Source: a virus
Virus record (IMG/VR): IMGVR_UViG_3300032304_001672
Span: 1 to 22,064 of that record
DNA: 22,064 bases
Direction: 5' to 3' (one strand)
The position numbers and the translations under genes are program-made. Below the pieces are notes generated by a model that worked only from the letters and a program-made list of their open reading frames with translations, did not search any database and was not told the DNA's origin. Numbering within the stretch: the stretch's first letter is position 1; each line of letters opens with the position of its first letter. Below are positions 8,463 to 15,602 of the stretch, in pieces.

Positions 8463-8760
8463 CATTGTCCTCAATTTTCATAGCTAATAGATGTACCAAA
8501 AAGTCTCCGACATATTTGATAAAATCCGAATCTTTTTGTAATTTTTTTGGCTTTGTATCTTTACATTCTATCACATCAAAAGCAAATTGTAAATGAGCAG
8601 CATCATCTTTTTCTTCAATTTTTATTTTACCATACCTAATAGTGGTATCTGCATATTTGCCTTTTAAGAATTTAATGTGTACAGATTGTGTATCATTGGT
8701 TGGTGTTTGAAAAGAATAATCAATACCAACAACCATACTGTTTGAATAATCATCACTCAT
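8422..8760 (-). CDS. Small unknown protein between uvsX and 41
   Basis: A 112-residue acidic protein without membrane segments. It has an N-terminal MSDDYSNSMVVGIDYSF, a middle that looks like beta strands (VHIKFLKGKYADTTIRYGKIKIEEKDDAAHL), and a C-terminal helix (FIKYVGDFLVHLLAMKIE) with an acidic tail. The position between uvsX and 41 is that of T4 gene 40, but I see no convincing similarity to gp40. The ATG at 8760 overlaps the uvsX stop by 8 bases; the longer reading from 8772 lies wholly inside uvsX. Its 3' end overlaps helicase 41 by 41 bases, so the two are probably translated in a coupled way. Confidence 0.7.
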   Translation of the reverse strand: MSDDYSNSMVVGIDYSFQTPTNDTQSVHIKFLKGKYADTTIRYGKIKIEEKDDAAHLQFAFDVIECKDTKPKKLQKDSDFIKYVGDFLVHLLAMKIEDNDEVGTNDTEKPGV

Positions 8761-9835
8761 CCGTATCACCATTTATCGTTGCAACTTCAAATGCTTCATC
8801 AACATCTTCATTCTTAATAATATCTGTTGCTGCTACACGATATTTCTTTTCGACAAATTCACGGAACTTTTTGTCTTTTAATATTGACATCCAAAAGTCT
8901 TTACTGTCAACTTCTTTGATTCTATATTTCTTATCTTCAATTTCACCAGTTTTTACATCAACCTTACTGTACCAACCGTTGGATGGCTTAATAACGTGGC
9001 CAGATTCGAGTGCAATATCAAGTAAACCAGACCAACGGCTAATGCCGCCGTCAAAAGATACAGTAACGGGAATTTTAGATTTTTCTTTAACATAACGAGA
9101 TTTTTCAACATTGATAATAAAGTTGTAACCGACAATTTCTGTTCCTTCCTTTTCTTGTTGTCGCCCAATAATAAAAATATTATCGGCAGAATAATACGAA
9201 CCTGTTCCACCACCAACAATATCTTTTGGAAACATACCAATTTCTTTGTAAGTATGATTAACAACAATCATTGGTATGTCTTTCAATGATAAGTGTGGTG
9301 TGACCATACGAAATAAACTTTTAACTTGTTTTGCACGGGACATATCTGCAACAGATTTTTGTTCTAAGGCATCTTCAACTTCTTTTTTAGATGCTAGATT
9401 ACCAATCGAATCAACAACAATAATCAACCTGTCTCCACGCTCGAGATTGGTTAACTGTTGCATGATATCAAATTTTAATTGCTCAATGTCGGTAATAGGA
9501 GTGTGCAGAACACGATTAGTGTCAATACCAAAGCTGTCAAAGTAGGATTGAGGAGTACCAAATTCTGAATCATAGAATAAAAGCGCTGCATCATTATATT
9601 TCTCCAAATAAGATTTTGCCATCAATAATGAAAATGCGGTCTTAAAATGTTTTGATGGACCTGCCCACATTGTAAGACCTGGTGTTAAACCGCCATCCAA
9701 TTTACCACTAAGTGCCACATTAACAATTGGCACAGAAGTAGGAATCATATCTTTCTCAGTAAAGAATTTTGATTTCGCTAGAATAGAAGAATCTTTGATA
9801 CTACTATTCTTTTTAATTTTGTCAAGTATTCCCAT
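8753..9835 (-). CDS. uvsX: RecA-like recombinase UvsX
   Basis: This strand-exchange protein drives recombination-dependent replication and repair in T4-like phages. Walker A is GPSKHFKT (residues 59-66), the UvsX form of the P-loop. LLFYDSEFGTPQSYF follows, with the catalytic acidic residues; LIIVVDSIGNL is Walker B; and MIVVNHTYKEIGMFPKDIVGGGTG includes the L2 DNA-binding loop region. At 360 residues it is slightly shorter than T4 UvsX (about 390) and ends in a short acidic tail (INGDTDE). The start at 9835 has AAAGGTGA 4 bases upstream. It sits between a membrane protein gene and the gene preceding helicase 41. Confidence 0.95.
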   Translation of the reverse strand: MGILDKIKKNSSIKDSSILAKSKFFTEKDMIPTSVPIVNVALSGKLDGGLTPGLTMWAGPSKHFKTAFSLLMAKSYLEKYNDAALLFYDSEFGTPQSYFDSFGIDTNRVLHTPITDIEQLKFDIMQQLTNLERGDRLIIVVDSIGNLASKKEVEDALEQKSVADMSRAKQVKSLFRMVTPHLSLKDIPMIVVNHTYKEIGMFPKDIVGGGTGSYYSADNIFIIGRQQEKEGTEIVGYNFIINVEKSRYVKEKSKIPVTVSFDGGISRWSGLLDIALESGHVIKPSNGWYSKVDVKTGEIEDKKYRIKEVDSKDFWMSILKDKKFREFVEKKYRVAATDIIKNEDVDEAFEVATINGDTDE

Positions 9836-9845
9836 AATTCACCTT

Positions 9846-10853
9846 TCAATTGAATCCATCGTTTCTATTTCTTTTTTCTTTAAAAGCATACTCTGCATCA
9901 TAATCATACTTAGGTTCTAGTTTTTTAACCGGTTCTTCTGTGTATACTCCAGGAGAAATGTGTGTGGTCTTTACTTCTGGTGGAGTAACATAATCTCCAG
10001 GTCTTTTCATAGGCATATCCTCTTGTTTGCCTATCGGAGGTATTGTCACACCAGACACAGGATCAATTTCAATATCGGCTAAATTATTTTTTTCAATCTC
10101 AACAATATTTTTTTTCTTTGGCTCTGGTACAGGTACAAAAACAGGTATTTCAATATCACTTTTTTCAGGTGGTGTTTCTTCTTTACGTGGTTTTGCCTGA
10201 TTCATTGACATATTTGCTGCTATCAATAATAACACAGCCAAAGGATCAAATACAACCATAATTAACATTATTACCAGGCGAACTGCTTTATTAATACCAT
10301 CAGCATCTTCTGTGCCATATACCAAATCACCAATATATTTGATTGGTCCAACTTCGGCAAGTAATTTTGTTTCTTCTTGTAATAGTGGTAATCTTCTTCT
10401 GTTAATCTCAGTCAATTCTTTTTGTGAATCTTGAATTTGTCTATCTATTCTTGCTGATGCAGTTTCAGGATCACCTGCACGCTTTAACAGATACTCTAAT
10501 CTTTCTTTTACAATTTTTTCTTGTTGATTGAGTGTCCTTATTTCAACAGAATTGGCCCCCGCTGTTAGGGTAGAATCGATGTGGGCTTTCGATAAAAAAC
10601 CAAAGATACCCATACTGGTGATTATCATCAGTATAACAACAGCAGATGTCAAATATGATTTAAGAAGCCGTGGGCATATGTGCCAATTTCGATACAACCA
10701 AGAAGCAGTAACTAGTTTACTAGCCTCTAGCACCGATCCCATAATGACGATTGGCCAAAATGCACCCGTAAAGATGGCAGCCAGACCAATAATTGAATAG
10801 TATGCAGCAATTACAGAAAGAGCAATTGCAGTTGCAAATGTTAAAAGAATCAT
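9846..10853 (-). CDS. Four-helix membrane protein with coiled coil, unknown
   Basis: Predicted transmembrane helices lie at about residues 2-22, 25-48, 67-88 and 190-213. Between the third and fourth is a roughly 95-residue charged coiled coil (VEIRTLNQQEKIVKERLEYL through LLQEETKLLAE). After the last helix is a proline-rich, hydrophilic tail of about 120 residues (KPRKEETPPEKSD, VPVPEPKKK, VTPPEV). I know of no assigned function. Similar-looking membrane proteins occur as unknowns in marine phages. It overlaps polymerase 43 by 4 bases (ATGA) and is 10 bases from uvsX, so it is co-expressed with replication genes. It could tether replication to the membrane, but that is speculation. Confidence 0.8.
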   Translation of the reverse strand: MILLTFATAIALSVIAAYYSIIGLAAIFTGAFWPIVIMGSVLEASKLVTASWLYRNWHICPRLLKSYLTSAVVILMIITSMGIFGFLSKAHIDSTLTAGANSVEIRTLNQQEKIVKERLEYLLKRAGDPETASARIDRQIQDSQKELTEINRRRLPLLQEETKLLAEVGPIKYIGDLVYGTEDADGINKAVRLVIMLIMVVFDPLAVLLLIAANMSMNQAKPRKEETPPEKSDIEIPVFVPVPEPKKKNIVEIEKNNLADIEIDPVSGVTIPPIGKQEDMPMKRPGDYVTPPEVKTTHISPGVYTEEPVKKLEPKYDYDAEYAFKEKRNRNDGFN

Positions 10854-13393
10854 GAGAAAAAGTCCTCTAAAGAATTAGTTTTCTCTACTGCCCAGCCGAC
10901 AAGGTTTAAAATTGTTTTAATTGGTTCTAAGAATGTTTTCTCAAACTGCAAATCATAATCAATGAATTCTTGTATACCAAATTCAGGAGGCAATCTTGAA
11001 GGATAAGAAATCACAGTATCTTTAAATGGATTTGGCATCTTTAGATATGTGAATTTCAATTTATCACCATCTTGAACAAACGGATATTTCTTCGTTAATT
11101 TCTTTTCTTTTAGAAAGTGATTGTAGAGTATCGCACCCTTAACATGAATGGGTGTTCCTTTCTTATATAGTGTAAGTGAATCGGAGTAATTACTTAGACC
11201 GTTACATCCTCTCGGAAAAGATACTTCTTCAGCCGGCAAACTATTAAAGTGCTTTCTAAAATCTTCAATATAATCGTGTAACTCAGATTCGGTGCCTGTT
11301 ATGATTAGTTTAATAGTTTCTTTCATCCTCTCACGAATTATAGCCGGCGTAGAAGATTTTACCATTTCTAAGCCCATGACTTTCATCTTAGGCTCTTTGT
11401 ATTGCACACCCTCATTATTATAAACATTTAGTACATATCGTTTCTTAGCAGTCCATAAACCTCTACTTGCAAGTGCTTCTCGCTTCATTTCCATTTTCTG
11501 TTGATAAGCGTGAACATAATCAGCAAGTTCCTGATAACTCTTGTCAATGTACGGCTGAATTTTATCTTCACAGACCTTGTCCATGAAGGAGATGACTTTC
11601 GCATGATCTTCGCTTCCAGAGCGAAAGACAGAATCCACCAACGATGCAAGATTGAGATAAATCGAATCAGTATCGGACGCAATGACATAATCTTCTTCCG
11701 TTTTTAATAGTTTATTGAGATATTCATTTAACTTATTTTCAATCCAACGAATCGATAATTGGCCAGCCAATGTAACTGCAAGAGCCATTCGTAGATCATA
11801 GAATCTGAAGTATTGTGAACCAAGAGCACCATAAGCAGAGTTCAACGAAACTTTTTTAGCCAATTGAATATTGTTATACTTAGCAATTTTCTTTTCTAAT
11901 TCTTTTTTCTTTTCTGCATCTGTTTCGTTTTGATATTCTTGTTGTGCAGCCAACATAAACTTTTTAAACTTTTTACGGTCTTGATACATTTCTTCCATCA
12001 TCTTAGGCAAGAAACCTTGAAAATCAGTTCTAAAGAATTGACCGTTCGGTGTTAATGTTGCTCCTTTTAGATTCGAGGTGTCAATCTGCGATTTCAAAAG
12101 TTTATCAACTGTAATACCTTGAGATAATACATCACGCATCTCTTGTGTGTAATTTTGTGGTTCAATCAAAGTTTCAGGAGATATATTATACTGCATCATC
12201 AAATGTGGATATAGACTGTTCAAATCGAATGATGCAACCCACTTGTGTAAGCCTGTTTGTGGTTCTTTAACATATGCACCCTCAAATGCAGAATCTTTAT
12301 CTTTAACGATTCTTGGTGGAACAATAATTTTTTTCTCCAACAAATAAGAATATGTTAGAGAATCCCACATACGAGTTTGTGCAAATACATCTTCATAATT
12401 TGTCTTAGTGTCATATGCAAGAGTTACTGCCAACTCCAACAATTTTAACTTATCTTCCAACTTCAATATGAGATCAACGTCTTTGATGTTATATTCAATA
12501 AATTTTTGATAGTTGAGTTTGTATAATTGGTGTAAACTATCATACTCATCATACGACAATTTCTTTTCGCCTAATTCTACATTGGCAATATTATCGAGTT
12601 TGTAGGATTCTTGTGACTTGCCTCCTGGTGCATACCATTTGTACAGTTCGATATAATCAAGTGAAGCTAGACCAACCAACTCATATGCAATTAATTGTCT
12701 GCCATTAATAACAGTAGTTCTTTCGTTGATTCTATTCCAAGGCGACAACTTCTTACAGTCATCTTCGCCTAGAATTTTTTTGAATCGATTTATCAAATAA
12801 GGCACATCAAAGAACTTTGTATTCCAGCCAGTTATGATGTCTGGTGTTTTCTCTGACCACATCCTAAGAAAATGTTTACACAACGACCATTCATCTTTAC
12901 ACTTATGATATGTGACATTTTCTGGATCATTATTCTCATATGAACCACAACCATAAACATATTTGTGTCCGTTGATATAGTGAATAGCAATAGCTGTGAT
13001 TGGTTCATTTGCTTCGTATGGATCAGGGAAACCATTTTCTGATCCGACCTCAATATCAATAATTGCAATTTCTAATTTATCGAAATCGTAGTCAATCATG
13101 CCTTGGTGTTGATCAGCAATAAAGGCATATTCGAAACGAGTTTGTCCATAGATTTTAGGACCATTGGAAACACCATCAAACTGTTTGATATAATCTCTGG
13201 CTTCTTTCATTGTGCCAAAGATTTTTTGATCTAGATAATCACCATCTAGTGATGTGAAGTTTGTGATGCGTTTGGATGGGATATAGAGTGAAGGAGAATA
13301 TTCAACTCTCTGCTTCACTCTTTTTCCGTTCTGTATACCTCTGTACAGTATGTTACTGCCAAAGGTTTGAACATTAGTGTAAAATGTTTTCAT
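10850..13393 (-). CDS. 43: Family B DNA polymerase, T4 gp43
   Basis: The replicative polymerase with proofreading. The exonuclease domain has Exo I AIIDIEV (D113, E115; T4 has D112, E114), Exo II GWNTKFFDVPYL and Exo III YNIKDVDL. The palm has motif A DLNSLYPHLMMQYNISPETL, motif B KKVSLNSAYGALG and motif C ASDTDSIYLNL with both catalytic aspartates. The C-terminus ends NSLEDFFS, a probable sliding-clamp-binding peptide. Length is 847 residues against 898 in T4, and all catalytic motifs are intact. The gene overlaps its neighbours on both sides by ATGA. In T4, gene 43 follows regA directly; here it has been separated from regA by about 5 kb. Confidence 0.97.
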   Translation of the reverse strand: MKTFYTNVQTFGSNILYRGIQNGKRVKQRVEYSPSLYIPSKRITNFTSLDGDYLDQKIFGTMKEARDYIKQFDGVSNGPKIYGQTRFEYAFIADQHQGMIDYDFDKLEIAIIDIEVGSENGFPDPYEANEPITAIAIHYINGHKYVYGCGSYENNDPENVTYHKCKDEWSLCKHFLRMWSEKTPDIITGWNTKFFDVPYLINRFKKILGEDDCKKLSPWNRINERTTVINGRQLIAYELVGLASLDYIELYKWYAPGGKSQESYKLDNIANVELGEKKLSYDEYDSLHQLYKLNYQKFIEYNIKDVDLILKLEDKLKLLELAVTLAYDTKTNYEDVFAQTRMWDSLTYSYLLEKKIIVPPRIVKDKDSAFEGAYVKEPQTGLHKWVASFDLNSLYPHLMMQYNISPETLIEPQNYTQEMRDVLSQGITVDKLLKSQIDTSNLKGATLTPNGQFFRTDFQGFLPKMMEEMYQDRKKFKKFMLAAQQEYQNETDAEKKKELEKKIAKYNNIQLAKKVSLNSAYGALGSQYFRFYDLRMALAVTLAGQLSIRWIENKLNEYLNKLLKTEEDYVIASDTDSIYLNLASLVDSVFRSGSEDHAKVISFMDKVCEDKIQPYIDKSYQELADYVHAYQQKMEMKREALASRGLWTAKKRYVLNVYNNEGVQYKEPKMKVMGLEMVKSSTPAIIRERMKETIKLIITGTESELHDYIEDFRKHFNSLPAEEVSFPRGCNGLSNYSDSLTLYKKGTPIHVKGAILYNHFLKEKKLTKKYPFVQDGDKLKFTYLKMPNPFKDTVISYPSRLPPEFGIQEFIDYDLQFEKTFLEPIKTILNLVGWAVEKTNSLEDFFS

Positions 13394-13701
13394 CCTGTAA
13401 TAATTTGTTTTTGTCCTGGTACAACAATACCACTACCAAAAATCTGTTCGTAGTTTCTCACAAAATCTTCAGCTGGAACATACGAGTATACTATATTTTT
13501 CTTTCGTATGGCAATAGTTGCCCCTGTTTTTTGTTCAGAATGGATAGGAAAAGGTGCGAATCCTACATTAGGTGTGCCATCTTTACCACGCATGACTGCA
13601 ATACCAACAGGATTAGTAAAAACAATTTCCGTTTCGGATTCTCCTTCGACTTCACCAAGGATATCTTCTCCTGTAATAAGTTTAGCTGCTAAAATATTCA
13701 T
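13390..13701 (-). CDS. Small beta-rich protein, possible Sm-like fold
   Basis: A 103-residue protein, first in the polymerase operon. The opening AAKLITGEDILGEVEGESETEIVFTNPVGIAV resembles a type of short phage protein with an Sm-like strand order ('KLxSGExIxGxV... hxNP'). That is a fold guess, not an assignment. The C-terminal half has a strand-rich IAIRKKNIVYSYVP and a short helix (EDFVRNYEQIFG). The start at 13701 has AAGGG about 8 bases upstream. It is the first gene after promoter P1 and overlaps polymerase by 4 bases. Confidence 0.7.
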   Translation of the reverse strand: MNILAAKLITGEDILGEVEGESETEIVFTNPVGIAVMRGKDGTPNVGFAPFPIHSEQKTGATIAIRKKNIVYSYVPAEDFVRNYEQIFGSGIVVPGQKQIITG

Positions 13702-13717
13702 AATAATGCCCTTTTTA

Positions 13718-13725
13718 TATAAATA
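13718..13725 (+). promoter_or_regulatory. T4-type late promoter for the rightward block
   Basis: The plus strand has a perfect TATAAATA, the T4 late -10 consensus. It is upstream of the only rightward genes in the window, whose first ATG is at 13802. Transcription should begin around 13732-13736. The box lies in the leader of the leftward polymerase operon, so this promoter and P1 oppose each other. Confidence 0.65.
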
Positions 13726-13745
13726 ATAATATGAGTTGAATAGAA

Positions 13746-13774
13746 AGTATACTGTTTTCTGGCTACATTGTCAA
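13746..13774 (-). promoter_or_regulatory. Promoter P1, sigma70 type, for the polymerase-uvsX-41 operon
   Basis: The minus strand reads TTGACA (13774-13769), 17 bases, then TATACT (13751-13746). This is a perfect -35, optimal spacing and a -10 one base from consensus. The transcription start should be near 13739, about 38 bases before ATG 13701. The strength suggests early expression by host RNA polymerase. Confidence 0.85.
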
Positions 13775-13801
13775 TTAAAATAAAGGTATACTTTAAAAAT
13801 C

Positions 13802-13921
13802 ATGGATTACATCGCATATGGCATAGCAATAATATCTCTGGCCATCTCCATATATGTATTGTTTGAAATCCAAGAAATTAAAAACTTAGATTTATTCGAT
13901 ATATTCAAAAAACAAAAGTGA
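13802..13921 (+). CDS. 39-aa single-pass membrane protein
   Basis: The ORF begins at ATG 13802 and ends with TGA at 13919-13921. Residues about 3-21 (YIAYGIAIISLAISIYVLF) are a clear hydrophobic helix, followed by a hydrophilic tail (EIQEIKNLDLFDIFKKQK). There is no close Shine-Dalgarno; AAAGG lies 15 bases upstream. It is the first gene downstream of the late box at 13718. Function is unknown. The case for a real gene rests on the membrane pattern, position and orientation shared with four other small membrane proteins. Confidence 0.55.
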   Translation: MDYIAYGIAIISLAISIYVLFEIQEIKNLDLFDIFKKQK

Positions 13922-13972
13922 CTTGATTGAATTTGAATTGTTTGGTATTACAAATTTGATTTAGGAACTAAA

Positions 13973-14416
13973 ATGGAAAAATTAGATTTAAGTGCAGGTA
14001 AGTCTGCTCTTGGCTCTATTAAAGAAGCCAAAAATTTAGGTAAAGAATTTGGTGGTATGATCACCGATGAACAGGCTGAAAATGAACGCCTTATCCAAGC
14101 ACAACATAAAAAAAGAATAGAAGAAAAAGAAAAAGCCATGAAATGGGCAGAGTTTGCCGAGTTTCGTGCCGTAAAAGAATACGAGAAACAAAAACAAAGA
14201 GAAGAAGAATTAGCCAAATTAAAAAAATCCGTTACTGATAAATATGGTAATGCAGCTTGGGCTGAAGTAGAAAAAATTAAAGAAAAACAAAATCAAGAGC
14301 ACGATGAAGAAAAATCTCTGATTGACGATGATCGGCACAAGATAAATGATCTAATGTGGTGGTGTGTTACAGTAGCGGCTCTCATAACATATTTTTTCAA
14401 GTTATACAAAATATGA
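13973..14416 (+). CDS. Coiled-coil protein with C-terminal membrane anchor
   Basis: A 147-residue protein: an N-terminal MEKLDLSAGKSALGSIKEAKNL, then a highly charged coiled coil from about residue 35 to 120 (EQAENERLIQAQHKKRIEEK and on), and one C-terminal transmembrane helix (LMWWCVTVAALITYFFKLY, about 127-145). It is therefore probably tail-anchored. I know the 'LDLSAGxxALGSIxEAK' start as a conserved unknown of marine T4-like phages. A good Shine-Dalgarno (AGGA) lies 6 bases before the ATG. The next gene starts inside its stop codon (ATGA). A late role is plausible given the upstream TATAAATA. Confidence 0.85.
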   Translation: MEKLDLSAGKSALGSIKEAKNLGKEFGGMITDEQAENERLIQAQHKKRIEEKEKAMKWAEFAEFRAVKEYEKQKQREEELAKLKKSVTDKYGNAAWAEVEKIKEKQNQEHDEEKSLIDDDRHKINDLMWWCVTVAALITYFFKLYKI

Positions 14417-14565
14417 AACCGCCTAGAAAAAGTAATCAACCAGCCATCGCAATCATTACAATTATCGCTATGATAATTATGATGTATCTGGAATTTTACT
14501 CCGCTCAAGTTAAGAAACGAGCAGATTGGGAAGCAGAAAGAAAAGCTGAAACAAGAAATAGGTGA
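14413..14565 (+). CDS. 50-aa single-pass membrane protein
   Basis: The start is ATG 14413, overlapping the previous TGA by 4 bases. An earlier in-frame opening at 14356 lies inside the previous gene. A hydrophilic basic start (MKPPRKSNQ) is followed by one hydrophobic helix (PAIAIITIIAMIIMMYLEFY, about residues 10-29) and a charged tail rich in lysine, arginine and glutamate. The positive residues before the helix favour an N-in, C-out orientation. Function is unknown. Its stop codon lies within the Shine-Dalgarno of the next small gene. Confidence 0.7.
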   Translation: MKPPRKSNQPAIAIITIIAMIIMMYLEFYSAQVKKRADWEAERKAETRNR

Positions 14566-14572
14566 TTTTTTT

Positions 14573-14656
14573 ATGAGACTAGCTCCGAAGGTTGCATTAA
14601 TAACAATACTGTGTATTTCATTATTGTTTTTATTAGAATATCTAAAAATTAAATGA
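14573..14656 (+). CDS. 27-aa hydrophobic membrane microprotein
   Basis: From ATG 14573 to TGA 14654-14656. The product is a basic start (MRLAPK), one transmembrane helix (VALITILCISLLFLLEYL) and KIK. A strong Shine-Dalgarno (AGGTGA, 14560-14565) lies 7 bases upstream and contains the previous gene's stop. This is good evidence that so short an ORF is translated. The next ORF overlaps by ATGA. Function is unknown; small hydrophobic late proteins of phages include holin and spanin partners, but no specific signature is visible. Confidence 0.55.
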   Translation: MRLAPKVALITILCISLLFLLEYLKIK

Positions 14657-14748
14657 AACATCCAATCGAAATTTATATGGACTTTTGTACCAATATGTTT
14701 TTAATTTGGTACTTTAGTCTATATGACATCACCAAGTATAAAATCTAA
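14653..14748 (+). CDS. 31-aa microprotein, end of rightward block
   Basis: An ATG at 14653 overlaps the previous TGA by 4 bases, and TAA is at 14746-14748. The product (MKHPIEIYMDFCTNMFLIWY, then FSLYDITKYKI) is aromatic-rich with a short hydrophobic stretch too weak to be a definite membrane helix. It has no Shine-Dalgarno of its own and would depend on coupling. Support is limited to the overlap pattern. Confidence 0.35.
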   Translation: MKHPIEIYMDFCTNMFLIWYFSLYDITKYKI

Positions 14749-14937
14749 AATCACTTTTTCAAATCTTTGAATCTTTGGAATTTTTTTCGGAGCCGGATTC
14801 AAAAATTTCGAAATTTGGAGCGGTCGGCCGCTATGCTCGGCTAAACTAAGTGGGAACTCAATTCGTACTATTACAGACCGCATTTATAATATTATATATA
14901 CACTCTCACAAAAAATCAATACTACTTCTGGTAAACT
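14749..14937. other. Convergent intergenic region with G+C-rich foldable island
   Basis: This gap lies between the rightward block and leftward tRNA-Arg. It holds a perfect 14-base palindrome, AAATTTCGAAATTT (14803-14816), and a G+C-rich island at 14819-14881 in A+T-rich surroundings. Possible pairings are AGCGG/CCGCT around a TCGG loop (14819-14832) or, alternatively, GCCG/CGGC (14827-14841); AGT/ACT around GGGA (14849-14858); and an enclosing GCGGTC/GACCGC (14820-14825 with 14876-14881). Convergent genes need termination here, yet no hairpin is followed by a T run. It may be a terminator of another kind or a small RNA. Strand is undecided. Confidence 0.4.
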
Positions 14938-15013
14938 TGGCCTGACCAGGAGGAATCGAACCCCCGTATAGATGCTTAGAAGGCACCTGCGTCATCCACT
15001 ACGCTATGGTCAG
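14938..15013 (-). tRNA. tRNA-Arg(UCU)
   Basis: A full cloverleaf on the minus strand. Acceptor CTGACCA pairs with TGGTCAG; the T arm is GGGGG-TTCGATT-CCTCC; the anticodon arm GGTGC-CTTCTAA-GCATC carries UCU at positions 34-36 with U33. CCA is encoded at 14940-14938. It decodes AGA (and AGG by wobble), codons common in A+T-rich phage genes. The first base pair is C-G and the discriminator is G. It is the last gene of the P2 unit, 54 bases after the YkuK-like gene. Confidence 0.95.
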
Positions 15014-15067
15014 TTTTATTCTTCTACAACCAATATATTTTTTTATGACGCTGATCGAAAAAAACAA

Positions 15068-15538
15068 TTATGCCATGTTTAAAGTTTTTAATCTATCAGC
15101 CGCATATGATGCCGCAAAGGCTTGAGGTTTGACCATTGGTATGACATTACAGGTACCACGAATATAACCAATGGCTTCGTTGATAACACAATTTGAACCG
15201 TGCATTTCATTTGGATTAATGTCCAGATGAACTTCAACATCACGACCTTCTAAAACATCTGCAAGTTTTAAATATAAATCACTTACACGATAAACTTCAT
15301 TCATCAATCGATATCTTGGACGATTTTGTTTTTGATCATAATCTTTTTCACGGTACACTTCACCAAACAATTTGCATCCGTGTTTTCCATCAATATGAAT
15401 TACAATTGCTAGAACATAATCTGCGTACCACACTTTATCAATCTTGAATCTTTCAGAATCACAACCAATATAAATTTTTGTTTCTGCACTTTGGTTTTCA
15501 ATAAAGTTTTTTACTTCTTCAAGATTGATTTTTTTCAT
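15068..15538 (-). CDS. YkuK-like (DUF458) RNase H-fold protein
   Basis: The pattern matches the DUF458/YkuK family, predicted RNase H-like: IYIGCDSERF (first strand with the DS acid), ADYVLAIVIHIDGKHGCKLF, RPRYRLMNEVYRVSDLYLKLAD (helix with R and E), VEVHLDINPNE (second acidic strand), and IGYIRGTCNVIPMVKPQAFAASYAAD. The activity is not established; nucleic acid processing is likely. It is full length at 156 residues. The start at 15538 has AAGGTGA 5 bases upstream. A tandem 50-bp duplication covers its ribosome site and first 12 codons, so a copy of both lies just upstream as a short leader ORF. Confidence 0.8.
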   Translation of the reverse strand: MKKINLEEVKNFIENQSAETKIYIGCDSERFKIDKVWYADYVLAIVIHIDGKHGCKLFGEVYREKDYDQKQNRPRYRLMNEVYRVSDLYLKLADVLEGRDVEVHLDINPNEMHGSNCVINEAIGYIRGTCNVIPMVKPQAFAASYAADRLKTLNMA

Positions 15539-15602
15539 AAAGTCACCTTTTTAAAGTTTTTTACTTCTTCAAGATTGATTTTTTTCATAAAGTCACCTTT
15601 TT
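15502..15602. repeat. Perfect 50-bp tandem duplication over a gene start
   Basis: Bases 15502-15551 are repeated exactly at 15552-15601, and base 15602 continues the period. On the minus strand each unit contains the Shine-Dalgarno AAGGTGA, ATG and the first 12 codons of the YkuK-like gene. Zero mismatches over 50 bases suggest a recent event or an assembly error. Confidence 0.95.
15535..15588 (-). CDS. 17-codon leader ORF made by the duplication
   Basis: The upstream copy of the repeat gives its own AAGGTGA ribosome site and ATG at 15588. It reads MKKINLEEVKNFKKVTL and then stops at TGA 15537-15535, which overlaps the ATG (15538) of the YkuK-like gene. The first 12 residues are identical to those of the gene it precedes. 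It would be translated with the same efficiency of initiation and could feed ribosomes to the real start by reinitiation. Confidence 0.45.
   Translation of the reverse strand: MKKINLEEVKNFKKVTL

Noticed and set aside
8422-8760. Homologue of T4 gene 40
   Set aside because: Position matches, but no sequence similarity to gp40 could be seen, so the name was not used.
8953-9267. Minus-strand 104-codon open frame inside uvsX
   Set aside because: Out-of-frame shadow of an intact, conserved uvsX with no ribosome site.
10850-13393. Split polymerase or intein in gene 43
   Set aside because: All exonuclease and polymerase motifs are in order in one frame with near-normal length.
14238-14245. Plus-strand GATAAATA as a late promoter
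   Set aside because: It lies inside the coiled-coil gene, where the codons T-D-K-Y-G explain it. It shows the octamer can arise by chance.
14293-14661. Minus-strand 122-codon open frame
   Set aside because: Antisense to the rightward small-gene cassette, whose ribosome sites and overlaps are coherent.
14880-14890. TATAAATG on the minus strand as a late promoter
   Set aside because: It differs from consensus at the last base and points leftward into a region with no leftward gene before the convergent rightward block.
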